A DNA stretch of 64,000 nt from Marinobacter oulmenensis (GTDB lineage Bacteria > Pseudomonadota > Gammaproteobacteria > Pseudomonadales > Oleiphilaceae), in NCBI RefSeq assembly GCF_014201735.1, contig NZ_JACHFE010000006.1, forward strand, positions 124,001-188,000, read 5' to 3'. The position numbers and the translations under genes are program-made. The notes under the pieces were generated by a model, which ran no database searches, was not told where the DNA came from, and was given only the letters and a program-made list of their open reading frames with translations. Shown one piece after another: positions 24,811-33,958 of the stretch (the stretch's first letter is position 1; each line of letters starts with the position of its first letter).

Positions 24811-26064
24811 ATGCACATACTGGTGATGGGAGCAGGCGTTGTCGGGGTGACCACCGCCTGGTTTCTGCAGAAACAGGGCCACAGGGTGACGGTGGTTGAT
24901 CGCCAGAACCAGTCAGGGCTTGAAACCAGTTACGCCAATGGCGGGCAGATTTCCGTTTCCCATGCCGAGCCCTGGGCCAATCCCTCCGCCCCGCTGAAAG
25001 TCATGAAGTGGCTGTTCCAGCCTGACGCCCCCCTGCTTTACCGGCCCCGCCTGGACCCTTATCAGTGGCGCTGGGCCCTGTCTTTCCTGACCCAGTGCAC
25101 CTCCGCCAAGGCGGCCCATAACATCCGCCAGATGGTGAACCTGGGCACCTACAGTCGCAGCCAGTTGCAGGCGTTGCGTCAGGAAGAGGGCCTGGAGTAC
25201 GACCAACTGGACAGGGGCATACTGCACTTCTACACCAATCCGACGGAATTTGACGGGGCCCTGGGTCCGGCGCAGATCATGCGGGACCTGGGCTGCGATC
25301 GTCAGGTCATCGACGCCGATCGCGCGGTGGAACTGGAGCCGGCGCTGAAGCCAATCCGTCATCGCATCGCCGGCGCCACCTACACCAGTGAGGACGAAAG
25401 CGGGGATGCCCGAAAGTTCACCCAGGCGCTGGCCAAACGCTGTGAAGAGGCCGGTGTCGAATTCCTCTATGGCACCGAGATTCTGGATTTCGACCGGGCC
25501 AGTGACCGCATCATGGGCCTTCGCACCCTGCGCGAAGGTCACCACGAAACCCTCCGGGCCGACAGCTACGTGCTCAGCCTGGGCAGTTTCAGTGCCATTC
25601 TCGCGCGCCGCCTGGGCCTGTTCCTGAACATCTATCCGGCCAAGGGCTATTCGATCACAGTGCCGGTCAGGAATGAGGAAGCGGCCTTCAACGTCAGCCT
25701 GACGGACGACGAATACAAACTGGTGTATTCCCGCCTGGGTGATCGTATGCGCATTGCCGGTACCGCTGAGCTGAACGGCTATGGCCGGGATCTGAATCAC
25801 ACCCGCTGCCGGGCCATTGTGCGCCGGGTGGCTGAGATCATGCCGGAAGCCGGGCGCTGGGACGAGGCCGAGTTCTGGACCGGACTCAGGCCTGCGACCC
25901 CCTCCAATGTGCCCTACATTGGCAAGAGTCACTTCTCCAACCTGTACCTGAACACCGGTCACGGCACCCTTGGCTGGACCCACTCCTGCGGCTCGGCAGC
26001 GGCGCTGGCTGATATTGTGGCTGGCCGAAAGCCCGAGGTGGACTTCACCTTCTCCGGTCTCTGA
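24811..26064 (+). CDS. dadA: D-amino acid dehydrogenase, small subunit-type flavoprotein
   Basis: A 417-residue FAD enzyme of the inner-membrane face that oxidises D-amino acids, chiefly D-alanine, to 2-oxo acids and passes electrons to the quinone pool. It starts with the dinucleotide-binding HILVMGAGVVGVTTAWFLQK and shows SYANGGQISVSHAEPWANP, the DadA signature near residue 42, and WTGLRPATPSNVPYIG near the end. Length matches DadA. A catabolic alanine racemase, its usual partner, is not adjacent. A strong bidirectional terminator follows the stop. Confidence 0.92.
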   Translation: MHILVMGAGVVGVTTAWFLQKQGHRVTVVDRQNQSGLETSYANGGQISVSHAEPWANPSAPLKVMKWLFQPDAPLLYRPRLDPYQWRWALSFLTQCTSAKAAHNIRQMVNLGTYSRSQLQALRQEEGLEYDQLDRGILHFYTNPTEFDGALGPAQIMRDLGCDRQVIDADRAVELEPALKPIRHRIAGATYTSEDESGDARKFTQALAKRCEEAGVEFLYGTEILDFDRASDRIMGLRTLREGHHETLRADSYVLSLGSFSAILARRLGLFLNIYPAKGYSITVPVRNEEAAFNVSLTDDEYKLVYSRLGDRMRIAGTAELNGYGRDLNHTRCRAIVRRVAEIMPEAGRWDEAEFWTGLRPATPSNVPYIGKSHFSNLYLNTGHGTLGWTHSCGSAAALADIVAGRKPEVDFTFSGL

Positions 26065-26090
26065 GCGGGGTTTAACACCTTCCGGAAACA

Positions 26091-26122
26091 AAAAAGCCGG
26101 CGCTGATGCGCCGGCTTTTTTT
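26091..26122. terminator. Bidirectional intrinsic terminator after dadA and the acyl-CoA ligase
   Basis: The stem GCCGGCGC (26096-26103) and GCGCCGGC (26108-26115) closes a TGAT loop. An A-run precedes it (26089-26095) and a T-run follows (26116-26122), so it works on both strands between converging genes. Confidence 0.92.
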
Positions 26123-26135
26123 CCGAACCGGTCAA

Positions 26136-27782
26136 TCAGTCGTTGATCTGGTCCCGGATCAGCTTCTTGTTGATCTTGCCAACGCTGGTCTTGGGAATAT
26201 CCTCGACAAAACGCATCTGTTCGGGAATCGCCCACTTGTTAATGTCGCCCCGGTCCACAAAGCCCTGGAGGTGCTCGCGGATATCGTCCTCGCCGATGTT
26301 TTCATCCGGCTTCAGGGTGATCAGCGCATAGGGGCGTTCACCCCATTTCTCATCCGGCACACCAACAACGGCGGTGGCCGCCACGGCCGGATGCTGGCTG
26401 ATCAGGTTTTCCAGGTCGAGGGACGACAGCCACTCCCCGCCGGTTTTGATCACATCCTTGATCCGGTCCTTGATGGTCAGGGTGTTGTCCGGCTCCATGC
26501 TGGCGACATCGCCGGTATGCAGCCAGCCGCCCTGCCAGAGCTCCTCGCCCTTGTCCGGTTGCTTGAAGTAGTTTTCGGTCAGCCAGGGTGCCCGGGCGAC
26601 CACTTCGCCTTTGGCCTCGCCGTCATGGGGCACCGGCTGGCCATCCGGATCAACGATTTCAAGCTCAACCATAGGCACGGCAATGCCGGTTTTCACCCGC
26701 TGGCCGATCTGCTGTTCCGGCGGCAGCTCCAGGTCTTCCGGCTTGAGGTGGGTGGTGCTCAGTAGTGGGCAGGTTTCGGACATGCCGTAACCGGTGTACA
26801 TGCGCACGCCATGCTCGGCGCCGGCCTTGCACAGCCCGCGGGTCAGGGCGCTGCCCCCGATCAGTACGTGCCAGTTGCTCAAATCGGCGGACTTCACACC
26901 CTCGGTGGCCAGGATCAGCTGCATGACCGTCGGCACGCAGTGGGAGAAGGTCACGCCATGCTCCCGGATCAGTTCCACCAGCAGTTCCGGCTCGTAGCGG
27001 CCCGGGTAGATCTGTTTGACCCCCAGCATGGTGGCGGCGTAGGGCACCCCCCAGGCGTGTACGTGGAACATCGGGGTCAGTGGCATGTACACCGAAGACG
27101 AGCGCAGCAGCGGCATTTCGTCAAAGGCGGCCACGGCACCGCTGATGGCCAGAGTGTGCAGCACCAGTTGGCGATGGCTGAAGTAAACGCCCTTGGGATT
27201 GCCGGTGGTGCCGGTGGTGTAGAAGGTGGTGGCAACGCTGTTTTCGTCAAAATCCGGGAAGTCGAAGTGATCATCCGCACCGGCCAGCAGTGCCTCGTAT
27301 TCGCCGGCAGTGTCCAGCGACGTCTGGCCGGGCTGGTCATTGTCGGTGAGCTGGATCCAGGTCTTCACTGTTTCGATATCGCTCTTCACACCCTCGATAA
27401 TGGGCAGGAAGTCGTCATGCACCAGCACTACGTCGTCTTCCGCGTGGTTCATGGTGTAGACAATCTGATCCGGGGACAGGCGCACATTGACCGTATGCAG
27501 AACGGCGCCGATCATCGGCACCGCAAAAAAACACTCAAGATAACGAGGGGTATCCCAGTCCATGACGGCGACCGTGTCGCCCGCCTGGACGCCGGCTTCG
27601 GTCAGGGCGTTGGCCAGGCGGTGGATACGTTCCACCAGTTCACGATAGCTGTAGCTGCCCCGGTTGCTGTCGACGATCTGCTGGTCCGGGTTGTAGCGGG
27701 GACCGGACATTAGCAGGCGTTTGATCAGCAGTGGATACTGGTAGGCGTTGTCTGCCGGCTGGAGAACACGGGTTTGGGCCAT
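26136..27782 (-). CDS. Fatty acyl-CoA ligase (AMP-forming), AlkK-like
   Basis: A 548-residue enzyme that activates medium or long-chain fatty acids with ATP and CoA. Visible are the P-loop-like TTFYTTGTTGNPKGV (about residue 185), the adenylate motif TGYGMSETCPLLS (about 325), and WLHTGDVASMEPDNTL then IKDRIKDVIKTGGEWLS near 430-460; the catalytic lysine sits in KTSVGKINKK near the end. The overall pattern resembles AlkK of alkane degraders. It lies 25 nt after mrpG on the same strand, without a terminator, so readthrough from the mrp operon is possible. Confidence 0.9.
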   Translation of the reverse strand: MAQTRVLQPADNAYQYPLLIKRLLMSGPRYNPDQQIVDSNRGSYSYRELVERIHRLANALTEAGVQAGDTVAVMDWDTPRYLECFFAVPMIGAVLHTVNVRLSPDQIVYTMNHAEDDVVLVHDDFLPIIEGVKSDIETVKTWIQLTDNDQPGQTSLDTAGEYEALLAGADDHFDFPDFDENSVATTFYTTGTTGNPKGVYFSHRQLVLHTLAISGAVAAFDEMPLLRSSSVYMPLTPMFHVHAWGVPYAATMLGVKQIYPGRYEPELLVELIREHGVTFSHCVPTVMQLILATEGVKSADLSNWHVLIGGSALTRGLCKAGAEHGVRMYTGYGMSETCPLLSTTHLKPEDLELPPEQQIGQRVKTGIAVPMVELEIVDPDGQPVPHDGEAKGEVVARAPWLTENYFKQPDKGEELWQGGWLHTGDVASMEPDNTLTIKDRIKDVIKTGGEWLSSLDLENLISQHPAVAATAVVGVPDEKWGERPYALITLKPDENIGEDDIREHLQGFVDRGDINKWAIPEQMRFVEDIPKTSVGKINKKLIRDQIND

Positions 27783-27807
27783 TTCTGACTACCTCGCAGG
27801 GTTATCG

Positions 27808-28140
27808 TTATTGTTCCCAGGGGTTGCCCCGGGTGTCGTCTGTTGTTTTTACGCCTATGTGCATGGCGGCTTTGGCCAGCATATTGGCACTGACCGGTGC
27901 GGTCAGGAACAGGAATACCGTGATCAGTATTTCTGAAATGCCGATGCCTTCGCCAAGGCTGCTGAAATAGAGCACGGAACTGACCACGATGGCACCGACG
28001 CCCAGTGTGGTGGCTTTGGTGGGGCCGTGCAAGCGGGTGAAAAAGTCGGGCAGCCGGGCCAGGCCCAGGGCTCCGATCAGGGAGAAGGCGCCGCCCAGTA
28101 GCAGCAAAGCGGCAATGAGATACTCAGCGAACGGGTTCAT
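27808..28140 (-). CDS. mrpG: Na+/H+ antiporter subunit G
   Basis: A 110-residue membrane protein with three helices. FSLIGALGLARLPDFFTRLH then GPTKATTLGVG is the MrpG/PhaG signature. It is the last subunit of the multi-protein Mrp complex that exports Na+ (and sometimes K+) in exchange for protons. I take the ATG at 28140; a longer frame runs back into mrpF without similarity. The 16-nt gap to mrpF and shared strand put it at the end of the mrp operon. Confidence 0.92.
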   Translation of the reverse strand: MNPFAEYLIAALLLLGGAFSLIGALGLARLPDFFTRLHGPTKATTLGVGAIVVSSVLYFSSLGEGIGISEILITVFLFLTAPVSANMLAKAAMHIGVKTTDDTRGNPWEQ

Positions 28141-28156
28141 GCACAGACCTCCGGAA

Positions 28157-28429
28157 TTATTCGATGACGCTGCCGCGCTTGAGGTATTTGGCCATGGCCA
28201 CGGTGCCGACAAAGCCCATGACCGCAATCAGCAGGGCGGACTCCAGATACATGCGTGTGCCCAGGGTGATGCCCAGCAGGACAATCAGCGCGATGGCATT
28301 GATATAAAGCGTATCCAGCGCCAGCACCCGGTCCGGCGCATCCGGGCCCTTGATCAGCCGGTACACGTTGAGCAGGGCGGCCAGGGTGACCATGGCAATG
28401 GTGACGTAAAGAGCGACGGTGATGATCAT
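28157..28429 (-). CDS. mrpF: Na+/H+ antiporter subunit F
   Basis: A 90-residue protein with three helices. RLIKGPDAPDRVLALDTLY (about residues 24-42) is the conserved loop of MrpF/PhaF. It starts four bases inside the end of mrpE. Subunit F is needed for complex assembly; the aspartates in the loop are conserved in the family. Confidence 0.93.
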   Translation of the reverse strand: MIITVALYVTIAMVTLAALLNVYRLIKGPDAPDRVLALDTLYINAIALIVLLGITLGTRMYLESALLIAVMGFVGTVAMAKYLKRGSVIE

Positions 28430-28914
28430 TGGAACATCTCCATGAGGCGCTTCTCGTAGCGCTGGTGGATGGCGTCGATGATCTCCTGGTCGGATTCGGC
28501 ATCCAGGGCATGGATCAACAGCAGCGTCTGGTCATCGCTGACATCGGCGCTGACAGTGCCGGGAGTGAGGGAGATCGTGCTGGCCAGAATCGAAATGGCC
28601 AGTGGGTGCTCGAGCTGCAGCGGGTAGCAGACAAACACCGGCCGGGGTGGCCGCGGGCTCAGGATCAGCCGGGCCACGGAAAAGCTGGCGGCGACAATGT
28701 CCTTGAGCACGATCAGCAGATAGGCCGGCATCTTCCAGGCTTTGACGAACGCCGGCCGCTCCGGCCAGAAGCCGTGGGTGATCTGCGGAATCACCATGGC
28801 CAGTACCAGCCCCATGACGATGCTGGCGCCGGAGACGCCTTCGCTCAGAAACTGCCAGGTCACGAACAGCAGTGCGCTGAGCCAGGGCTGTGGGAAACCA
28901 AGACGGTCAAGCAT
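28426..28914 (-). CDS. mrpE: Na+/H+ antiporter subunit E
   Basis: A 162-residue membrane protein: N-terminal helices, then a cytosolic part with HPLAISILASTISLTPGTVS, the MrpE hallmark, and LLIHALDAES. It overlaps mrpD by one base and mrpF by four, so translation is coupled. MrpE supports assembly of the antiporter. Confidence 0.93.
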   Translation of the reverse strand: MLDRLGFPQPWLSALLFVTWQFLSEGVSGASIVMGLVLAMVIPQITHGFWPERPAFVKAWKMPAYLLIVLKDIVAASFSVARLILSPRPPRPVFVCYPLQLEHPLAISILASTISLTPGTVSADVSDDQTLLLIHALDAESDQEIIDAIHQRYEKRLMEMFQ

Positions 28915-30431
28915 CAGTTTTCCTCCCCGACCACGGGGGTCTCAAGTATTTCCAGATACCGGGTATGGTCCAGCAACTGGGCCGCCGTGGCATCGGTGTA
29001 TTTGTTGATCGGACCGGCCATGGCCACGATCGCCAGGGTCAGGGCAATCAGGGCACCGGCCGCGATGGAGGTGGGGCCCGTGAGCCTGGGCGGTGATTCC
29101 AGATGGCCGTCCACCGTCCGCCAGAACACGATGCTGCCGGCACGGCTGTAGGCAACCAGCGACAGGAAGCTGCCCATCAGTAACACACCCCAGAGCCAGG
29201 CCATTTCCACCCCGGCCGGGACGGACTGCAGGATCAGGATCTTGCCAACGAACCCGCTGAGCGGCGGCAGGCCTGCGGCTGCCACGGCTCCGACCATGAA
29301 CAGAACGCTCAGGAAGGTCCGGTTGCGCATGGGGGGGGCCGTGACAATGCGGTCACCGGCGGTGCCGCGCTGACCGGCAACCAGGGAGGCAACCAGGAAC
29401 AGGCCGGCAACGGTCCAGGTGGTGCTCAGCATGTAGAACAGGGCGGCCGATAGGCCCGCCGGTGAGCCCAGCGCGATCGGAGCCAGCAGGGTGCCAACCG
29501 AGATAATCACCTGCCAGGCCACCAGGGAGCGCAGATTGTCGGCCCCCAGGGCCCCGATAAAGCCCATGGCCATGGTCACCAGTGCCAGCGGGAACAGCCA
29601 GTCCATCCCCAGGTTGGCCAGCGGCCCGGCCTGGTCGCCGAACACCAGCAGGTAAACCCGGAGAATGGCGTACACGCCCACCTTGGTCATGACCGCGAAC
29701 AGGGCGGCCACCGGAGCCGTGGCTTTGGCGTAGGCCCGGGGCAGCCAGAAGCACAGCGGCAGGATCGCGGCCTTGAGCGCGAACACCACCAGCAGCATCA
29801 TGCCGCCGGCCTTGACCAGTTGCAGGTTCTCGCCGGTTACCTGCTGCACACGCACGGCCAGGTCCGCCATATTGAGGGTGCCGGTAACGCTGTAGATCAT
29901 GCCGACACTGATCAGGAAGACGGCGGAGCCGATCAGGTTCAGCACCACGTAATGCAGGCCCGGTACCGTGCGGATGGTGCCGCCGCCGTGCATTAGCAGC
30001 CCGTAGGAGGCAATCAGCAGCACCTCGAAGGCCACGAACAGGTTGAACAGGTCGCCGGTCAGGAACGCGATGTTCAGGCCCATCAACTGGAACAGGAACA
30101 GGGTATGGAACTGCCGGTTGCCCTCGTCAGAGCCGCCGAGCGAGAAAATATGGGCAAACAGGGCCAGCACCGAGGTCATCACAACCATGAACGCCGCCAG
30201 CCGGTCCAGCACCAGTACGATGCCAAACGGCGGCTGCCAGTTACCAAAGGCGTACATCCGGTAGTCACCATCCAGTGCCATGGAAAACAGCACCAGGCTG
30301 GCGCCAAGGATCAGTACGGTGGTGGTGATTGCCAGGGTTCGGCGCAACTGGATGGGCGCATAGCCCATGAACGCCTGGAGGATGCCACCGAGCAGGGGAA
30401 TCAGAATGGGAGCCGTCAGCCAGTGGTTCAT
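28914..30431 (-). CDS. mrpD: Na+/H+ antiporter subunit D
   Basis: A 505-residue protein with about fourteen helices, homologous to the proton-pumping NuoL/M/N subunits of complex I. The conserved glutamate helix FVAFEVLLIASYGLL near residue 137 and the lysine/proline-rich broken helix around FALKAAILPLCFWLPRAY near 219 are seen. It translocates protons within the Mrp complex. The gene overlaps mrpC by four bases and mrpE by one. Confidence 0.94.
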   Translation of the reverse strand: MNHWLTAPILIPLLGGILQAFMGYAPIQLRRTLAITTTVLILGASLVLFSMALDGDYRMYAFGNWQPPFGIVLVLDRLAAFMVVMTSVLALFAHIFSLGGSDEGNRQFHTLFLFQLMGLNIAFLTGDLFNLFVAFEVLLIASYGLLMHGGGTIRTVPGLHYVVLNLIGSAVFLISVGMIYSVTGTLNMADLAVRVQQVTGENLQLVKAGGMMLLVVFALKAAILPLCFWLPRAYAKATAPVAALFAVMTKVGVYAILRVYLLVFGDQAGPLANLGMDWLFPLALVTMAMGFIGALGADNLRSLVAWQVIISVGTLLAPIALGSPAGLSAALFYMLSTTWTVAGLFLVASLVAGQRGTAGDRIVTAPPMRNRTFLSVLFMVGAVAAAGLPPLSGFVGKILILQSVPAGVEMAWLWGVLLMGSFLSLVAYSRAGSIVFWRTVDGHLESPPRLTGPTSIAAGALIALTLAIVAMAGPINKYTDATAAQLLDHTRYLEILETPVVGEEN

Positions 30432-30796
30432 TTGCTGCCTGCCTCCCTTTCCCGCTTGCTGGGCTCGGTCGGTTGTGGCTGGCGGCCATCCACGTGATCG
30501 TCCTCATTATCGGCCAGGTTACGCAGTGACAGCACCACCACAAAGGCGGTCATGGCAAAACCGATGACGATGGCGGTCAGCACCAGCGCCTGGGGCAGCG
30601 GGTCACTGTAGGTTTCGGCGGAACCCAGCACCGGTTGCTGGCCGGTTGCCAGGCGGCCGGTGGAGAACAGGAACAGGTTAACGCCATAGGACAGCAGCGT
30701 CAGGCCGACCACCACGGGAAAGGTTCTGGCCCGGAGCAGCAGGTAAACGCCGGTGGCGGTCAAGGTACCGATGACCAGGGCAAATATCAGCTCCAT
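30428..30796 (-). CDS. mrpC: Na+/H+ antiporter subunit C
   Basis: A 122-residue protein with three helices, homologous to NuoK. SYGVNLFLFSTGRL (about residue 37) and PLPQALVLTAIVIGFAMTAF (about residue 67) are the two conserved helices. It overlaps the mrpA gene by one base and mrpD by four. Confidence 0.94.
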   Translation of the reverse strand: MELIFALVIGTLTATGVYLLLRARTFPVVVGLTLLSYGVNLFLFSTGRLATGQQPVLGSAETYSDPLPQALVLTAIVIGFAMTAFVVVLSLRNLADNEDDHVDGRQPQPTEPSKREREAGSK

Positions 30797-33597
30797 TACG
30801 ATTTCTCCCGGGGGCTCTTGATTGCTGAATGGGGTGACAGCCGGCCGATACTCACCAGGGCCAGCAGTGTCGCGCCAATAACCGTGAGGTAGACACCAAG
30901 GTCAAAAATCAGGGCTGAGGCCACCTCGAACTTGCCCACCACCGGCCAACTGATGTAGTCGAAAGTGGAGGTCAGGAACGGGTAGCCGAAGGCAAAGCTG
31001 CCGGCACCGGCAACGGTGGCAAACAGCAGGCCCAGCCCGATCACATTGTGGTATTTCACCGGAATGCGGTCCTGGGTCCAGGTCATGCCGCTGGCGATGT
31101 ACTGGATGATCAGGGCCACCGAGGTCACCAGTCCGGCAATAAATCCACCGCCGGGCAGGTTATGGCCACGCAGGAAGATATAGACCGATACCATCAGTGC
31201 CAGCGGTAGCATGGGTCGGGCAATCTGCTTGAGCATCAGCGGATGGGCATCGCGGGTCCACGGGTGCCCCTGGCCGTCGCCAGGTGGTGGTGTCAGCGCT
31301 GTGTCCTTGAGCATGGCGTAGATACCCAGGGCCGCAATGGCCAGTACCGTGATTTCGCCCAGGGTATCAAAGCCCCGGAAGTCCACCAGAATGACGTTGA
31401 CCACGTTGGTGCCACCGCCGCCGGGCTTGCTGTTCTCCAGGAAAAACTGGGAGATCGAGCTGAACGGCTGGGTCAGCATGGCCAGGGTGACCAGCGTCAT
31501 GCCGCCGCCGGCCACCAGGGCCAGCACCAGGTCCCGAAGGCGCCGGCCGCCGGTGCTTTCGTGCGGTGTCCAGGACGGCATGTAGTAGAGCGCGAGCATC
31601 AGCAGAACAATCGTCACCACTTCCACGGACAACTGGGTCATGGCCAGGTCCGGTGCCGAGAAGCGGGCAAACGCCAGGGCAACCACCAGGCCAACAACGC
31701 TGAGCAGTACCAGCGCAATGAAGCGTTCCCGGTGCCCGATCGCGGTGGCGATGGCACACAGGATCAGCACGCCGGCGGCGATGGCGGTGGGCCAGTCCAC
31801 CGGGGACAGGCCGTTCTCGCCCACGAAGACGCCCATGGTGCTCAGCGGCACCAGGGCCACCGCGATAACGCTGACCACCAGCAACATGGCGTAACGCTGC
31901 AGTGAGCCGTTTTCAATGGCGCCGGTGAAGCGGTGGGCCAGATCCACCAGCCAGGACACCACCGACTCGAACACGGCTTTCTCGTCGATTTCCCGGAAAC
32001 GGGCGTGGAAGTCGAAGAACTTCTGGCGCTGGCTGTACATCAGCAGGCCGCCGACAAACGCCGCCACACTCATCATCAGAGGCAGGTTGATGCCATGCAG
32101 GATGGTCAGGTGGTAGTCCGGCACCTCGCCGCCCAGGGTGGCGTAGGAGGCCGCGTACAGCAGCGGGCCAATGGAGAAGGCCGGGAACATGCCCACCATG
32201 ATGCAGGCAAAGACCAGAATCTCCACCGGAATCTTCATGTAGCGCGGCGGCTCATGAGGCGGGTAAATCGGCAGATTGACCGGCTTGCCGTTGAAGAACA
32301 CGTCGTGCACGAAGCGCGCGGAGTAGGCCACCGCAAAAATACCCGCCAGAGTCGCCACCAGCGGCGGCAGCCAGGCCAGCCCGCCGGGCAGGTTCAGTTG
32401 CAGGGACTCGGCGAAAAACATCTCCTTGCTCAAAAAGCCGTTGAGCAGGGGGACGCCGGCCATGGACGACGCTGCGACCATGGCCAGTGTGGCGGTGTGG
32501 GGCATGTAGCGCCACAGGCCGTTGATCTGGCGCATGTCGCGGGTGCCGGTTTCGTGATCGATGATACCAGCCGCCATGAACAGCGAGGCCTTGAAGGTGG
32601 CATGGTTGATCACGTGGAAAACCGCGGCCACGGCGGCGAGCTTGGTGCCCATACCGAACAGCAGGGTGATCAGGCCCAGATGGCTGACCGTGGAGTGGGC
32701 CAGCAGGCCTTTGAGGTCATGCTTGAACATCGCCACATAGGCGCCAATCAGCAGTGTGGCCATGCCGGTGAAGCTGACCATGTAAAACCACTGCTCGGTG
32801 CCAGCCAGGGCCGGATACAGGCGCGCCATCAGGAACACGCCGGCTTTGACCATGGTGGCCGAATGCAGATAGGCGGAGACCGGTGTCGGCGCCTGCATGG
32901 CATGGGGCAGCCAGAAGTGGAACGGGAACTGGGCGGATTTGGTGAAGGCGCCCAGCAGTACCAGGGTCAGGGCAACCGGGTACAGGGCATGGGACTTGAT
33001 CAGGTCGCCTGCGGCCAGTACGTCATCGAGCTCATAGCTGCCAACGATGTTGCCGATCAGCAGAATGCCGGCGAGCAGGGCCAGTCCGCCACCGCCGGTC
33101 ACCGCCAGGGCCATGCGGGCACCCCGCCTGGCGTCCTGTTTGTGGTTCCAGAAGCTGATCAGCAGGAACGAGGTCAGGCTGGTCAGCTCCCAGAAAATCA
33201 GCATCAGCAACAGGTTGCCTGAAAGCACGATGCCAAGCATGGAGCCCTTGAAGCACAGCAGCAGGGCGTAGAACTTGCCGACGTTCTCCGCCGGTTTGAG
33301 GTAGTAGCGTGCGTACAGGATGATCAGCAGGCCGATCAGCAGTATCAGCAGGGCGAACAGCAGCGCCAGGCCGTCCAGGCGGAAGCTGAAGGACAGCCCC
33401 AGTGCCGGCAGCCATTCGTAACTGGCCAGTACCGTGCCGCCACCGGCGAGTGTTTCCCAGTGCGGGAACAGCGCCGCCAGAGCGATCAGCGCCGGTACGG
33501 ACGACGCGATGGCAATGGCCGTGCGCCCGCCCTGGGCGAACAGGGGCGCGGCAATGGCCCCCAGAAAAGGCAGAAATACAACCAGCGGTAGCGACAT
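30796..33597 (-). CDS. mrpA: Na+/H+ antiporter subunit A fused to subunit B
   Basis: A 933-residue protein with more than twenty helices. Residues 1 to about 770 are MrpA, a NuoL-like subunit: the glutamate helix LLMLIFWELTSLTSFLLISF near 127 and the proton-path helix FTKSAQFPFHFWLPHAMQAP near 217 are clear. The last 140 residues are MrpB (MLPLALMVSVYIFLRGHNLP then GGGFIAGLVTS), a separate gene in Bacillus. The AB fusion followed by C-D-E-F-G is the six-gene group 2 order known from Pseudomonas and Sinorhizobium. The operon probably starts here; the 361 bp upstream are gene-free. Confidence 0.94.
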   Translation of the reverse strand: MSLPLVVFLPFLGAIAAPLFAQGGRTAIAIASSVPALIALAALFPHWETLAGGGTVLASYEWLPALGLSFSFRLDGLALLFALLILLIGLLIILYARYYLKPAENVGKFYALLLCFKGSMLGIVLSGNLLLMLIFWELTSLTSFLLISFWNHKQDARRGARMALAVTGGGGLALLAGILLIGNIVGSYELDDVLAAGDLIKSHALYPVALTLVLLGAFTKSAQFPFHFWLPHAMQAPTPVSAYLHSATMVKAGVFLMARLYPALAGTEQWFYMVSFTGMATLLIGAYVAMFKHDLKGLLAHSTVSHLGLITLLFGMGTKLAAVAAVFHVINHATFKASLFMAAGIIDHETGTRDMRQINGLWRYMPHTATLAMVAASSMAGVPLLNGFLSKEMFFAESLQLNLPGGLAWLPPLVATLAGIFAVAYSARFVHDVFFNGKPVNLPIYPPHEPPRYMKIPVEILVFACIMVGMFPAFSIGPLLYAASYATLGGEVPDYHLTILHGINLPLMMSVAAFVGGLLMYSQRQKFFDFHARFREIDEKAVFESVVSWLVDLAHRFTGAIENGSLQRYAMLLVVSVIAVALVPLSTMGVFVGENGLSPVDWPTAIAAGVLILCAIATAIGHRERFIALVLLSVVGLVVALAFARFSAPDLAMTQLSVEVVTIVLLMLALYYMPSWTPHESTGGRRLRDLVLALVAGGGMTLVTLAMLTQPFSSISQFFLENSKPGGGGTNVVNVILVDFRGFDTLGEITVLAIAALGIYAMLKDTALTPPPGDGQGHPWTRDAHPLMLKQIARPMLPLALMVSVYIFLRGHNLPGGGFIAGLVTSVALIIQYIASGMTWTQDRIPVKYHNVIGLGLLFATVAGAGSFAFGYPFLTSTFDYISWPVVGKFEVASALIFDLGVYLTVIGATLLALVSIGRLSPHSAIKSPREKS

Positions 33598-33958
33598 CGC
33601 AACCTCTTTGTCGGTGTTGTTTTACATGATCGGCCGGGGATACGACGCCCACAGAGTTTAGCCTCAGGTGGCGCGCCATGCATAACACGACCGGTGACAC
33701 CGGTCTGCAATCGGAATCAGGCAGGGAAGGGCGGATCGGGGAAATACGGCAGACGACCACGCTGGACGACGATATCCGCAGTCAGGGGGGCCGTTGGTGT
33801 ATTCGTGCAGCCGGCGGACCTTTCGGTCATGGTTGCTCCGTCAGTGAAACTGGGGTTCCGATAATACGTAGCCGTTGTCGAAGGTCAAGTGACGGGGCGC
33901 TTTATTTTCCCCTTCAAACCCTGCACATTACCGCACAGTGCCAACACGGAGAAAGTGA
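33598..33958. other. Gene-free divergent region between mrpA and the acyl-CoA dehydrogenase
   Basis: This 361-bp stretch should hold the mrp promoter on the minus strand and the acyl-CoA dehydrogenase promoter on the plus strand. An open frame at 33678-33962 has biased composition and no family pattern, so I do not count it. The half ACCGGTGTCACCGGT-like sequence around 33689-33702 (CCGGTGACACCGG) is a short perfect palindrome and might be an operator. Confidence 0.45.

Noticed and set aside
24913..26235. Minus-strand open frame of 440 codons
   Set aside because: Antisense to dadA and across the terminator.
31933..33222. Plus-strand open frame of about 430 codons
   Set aside because: Antisense to mrpA; biased composition.
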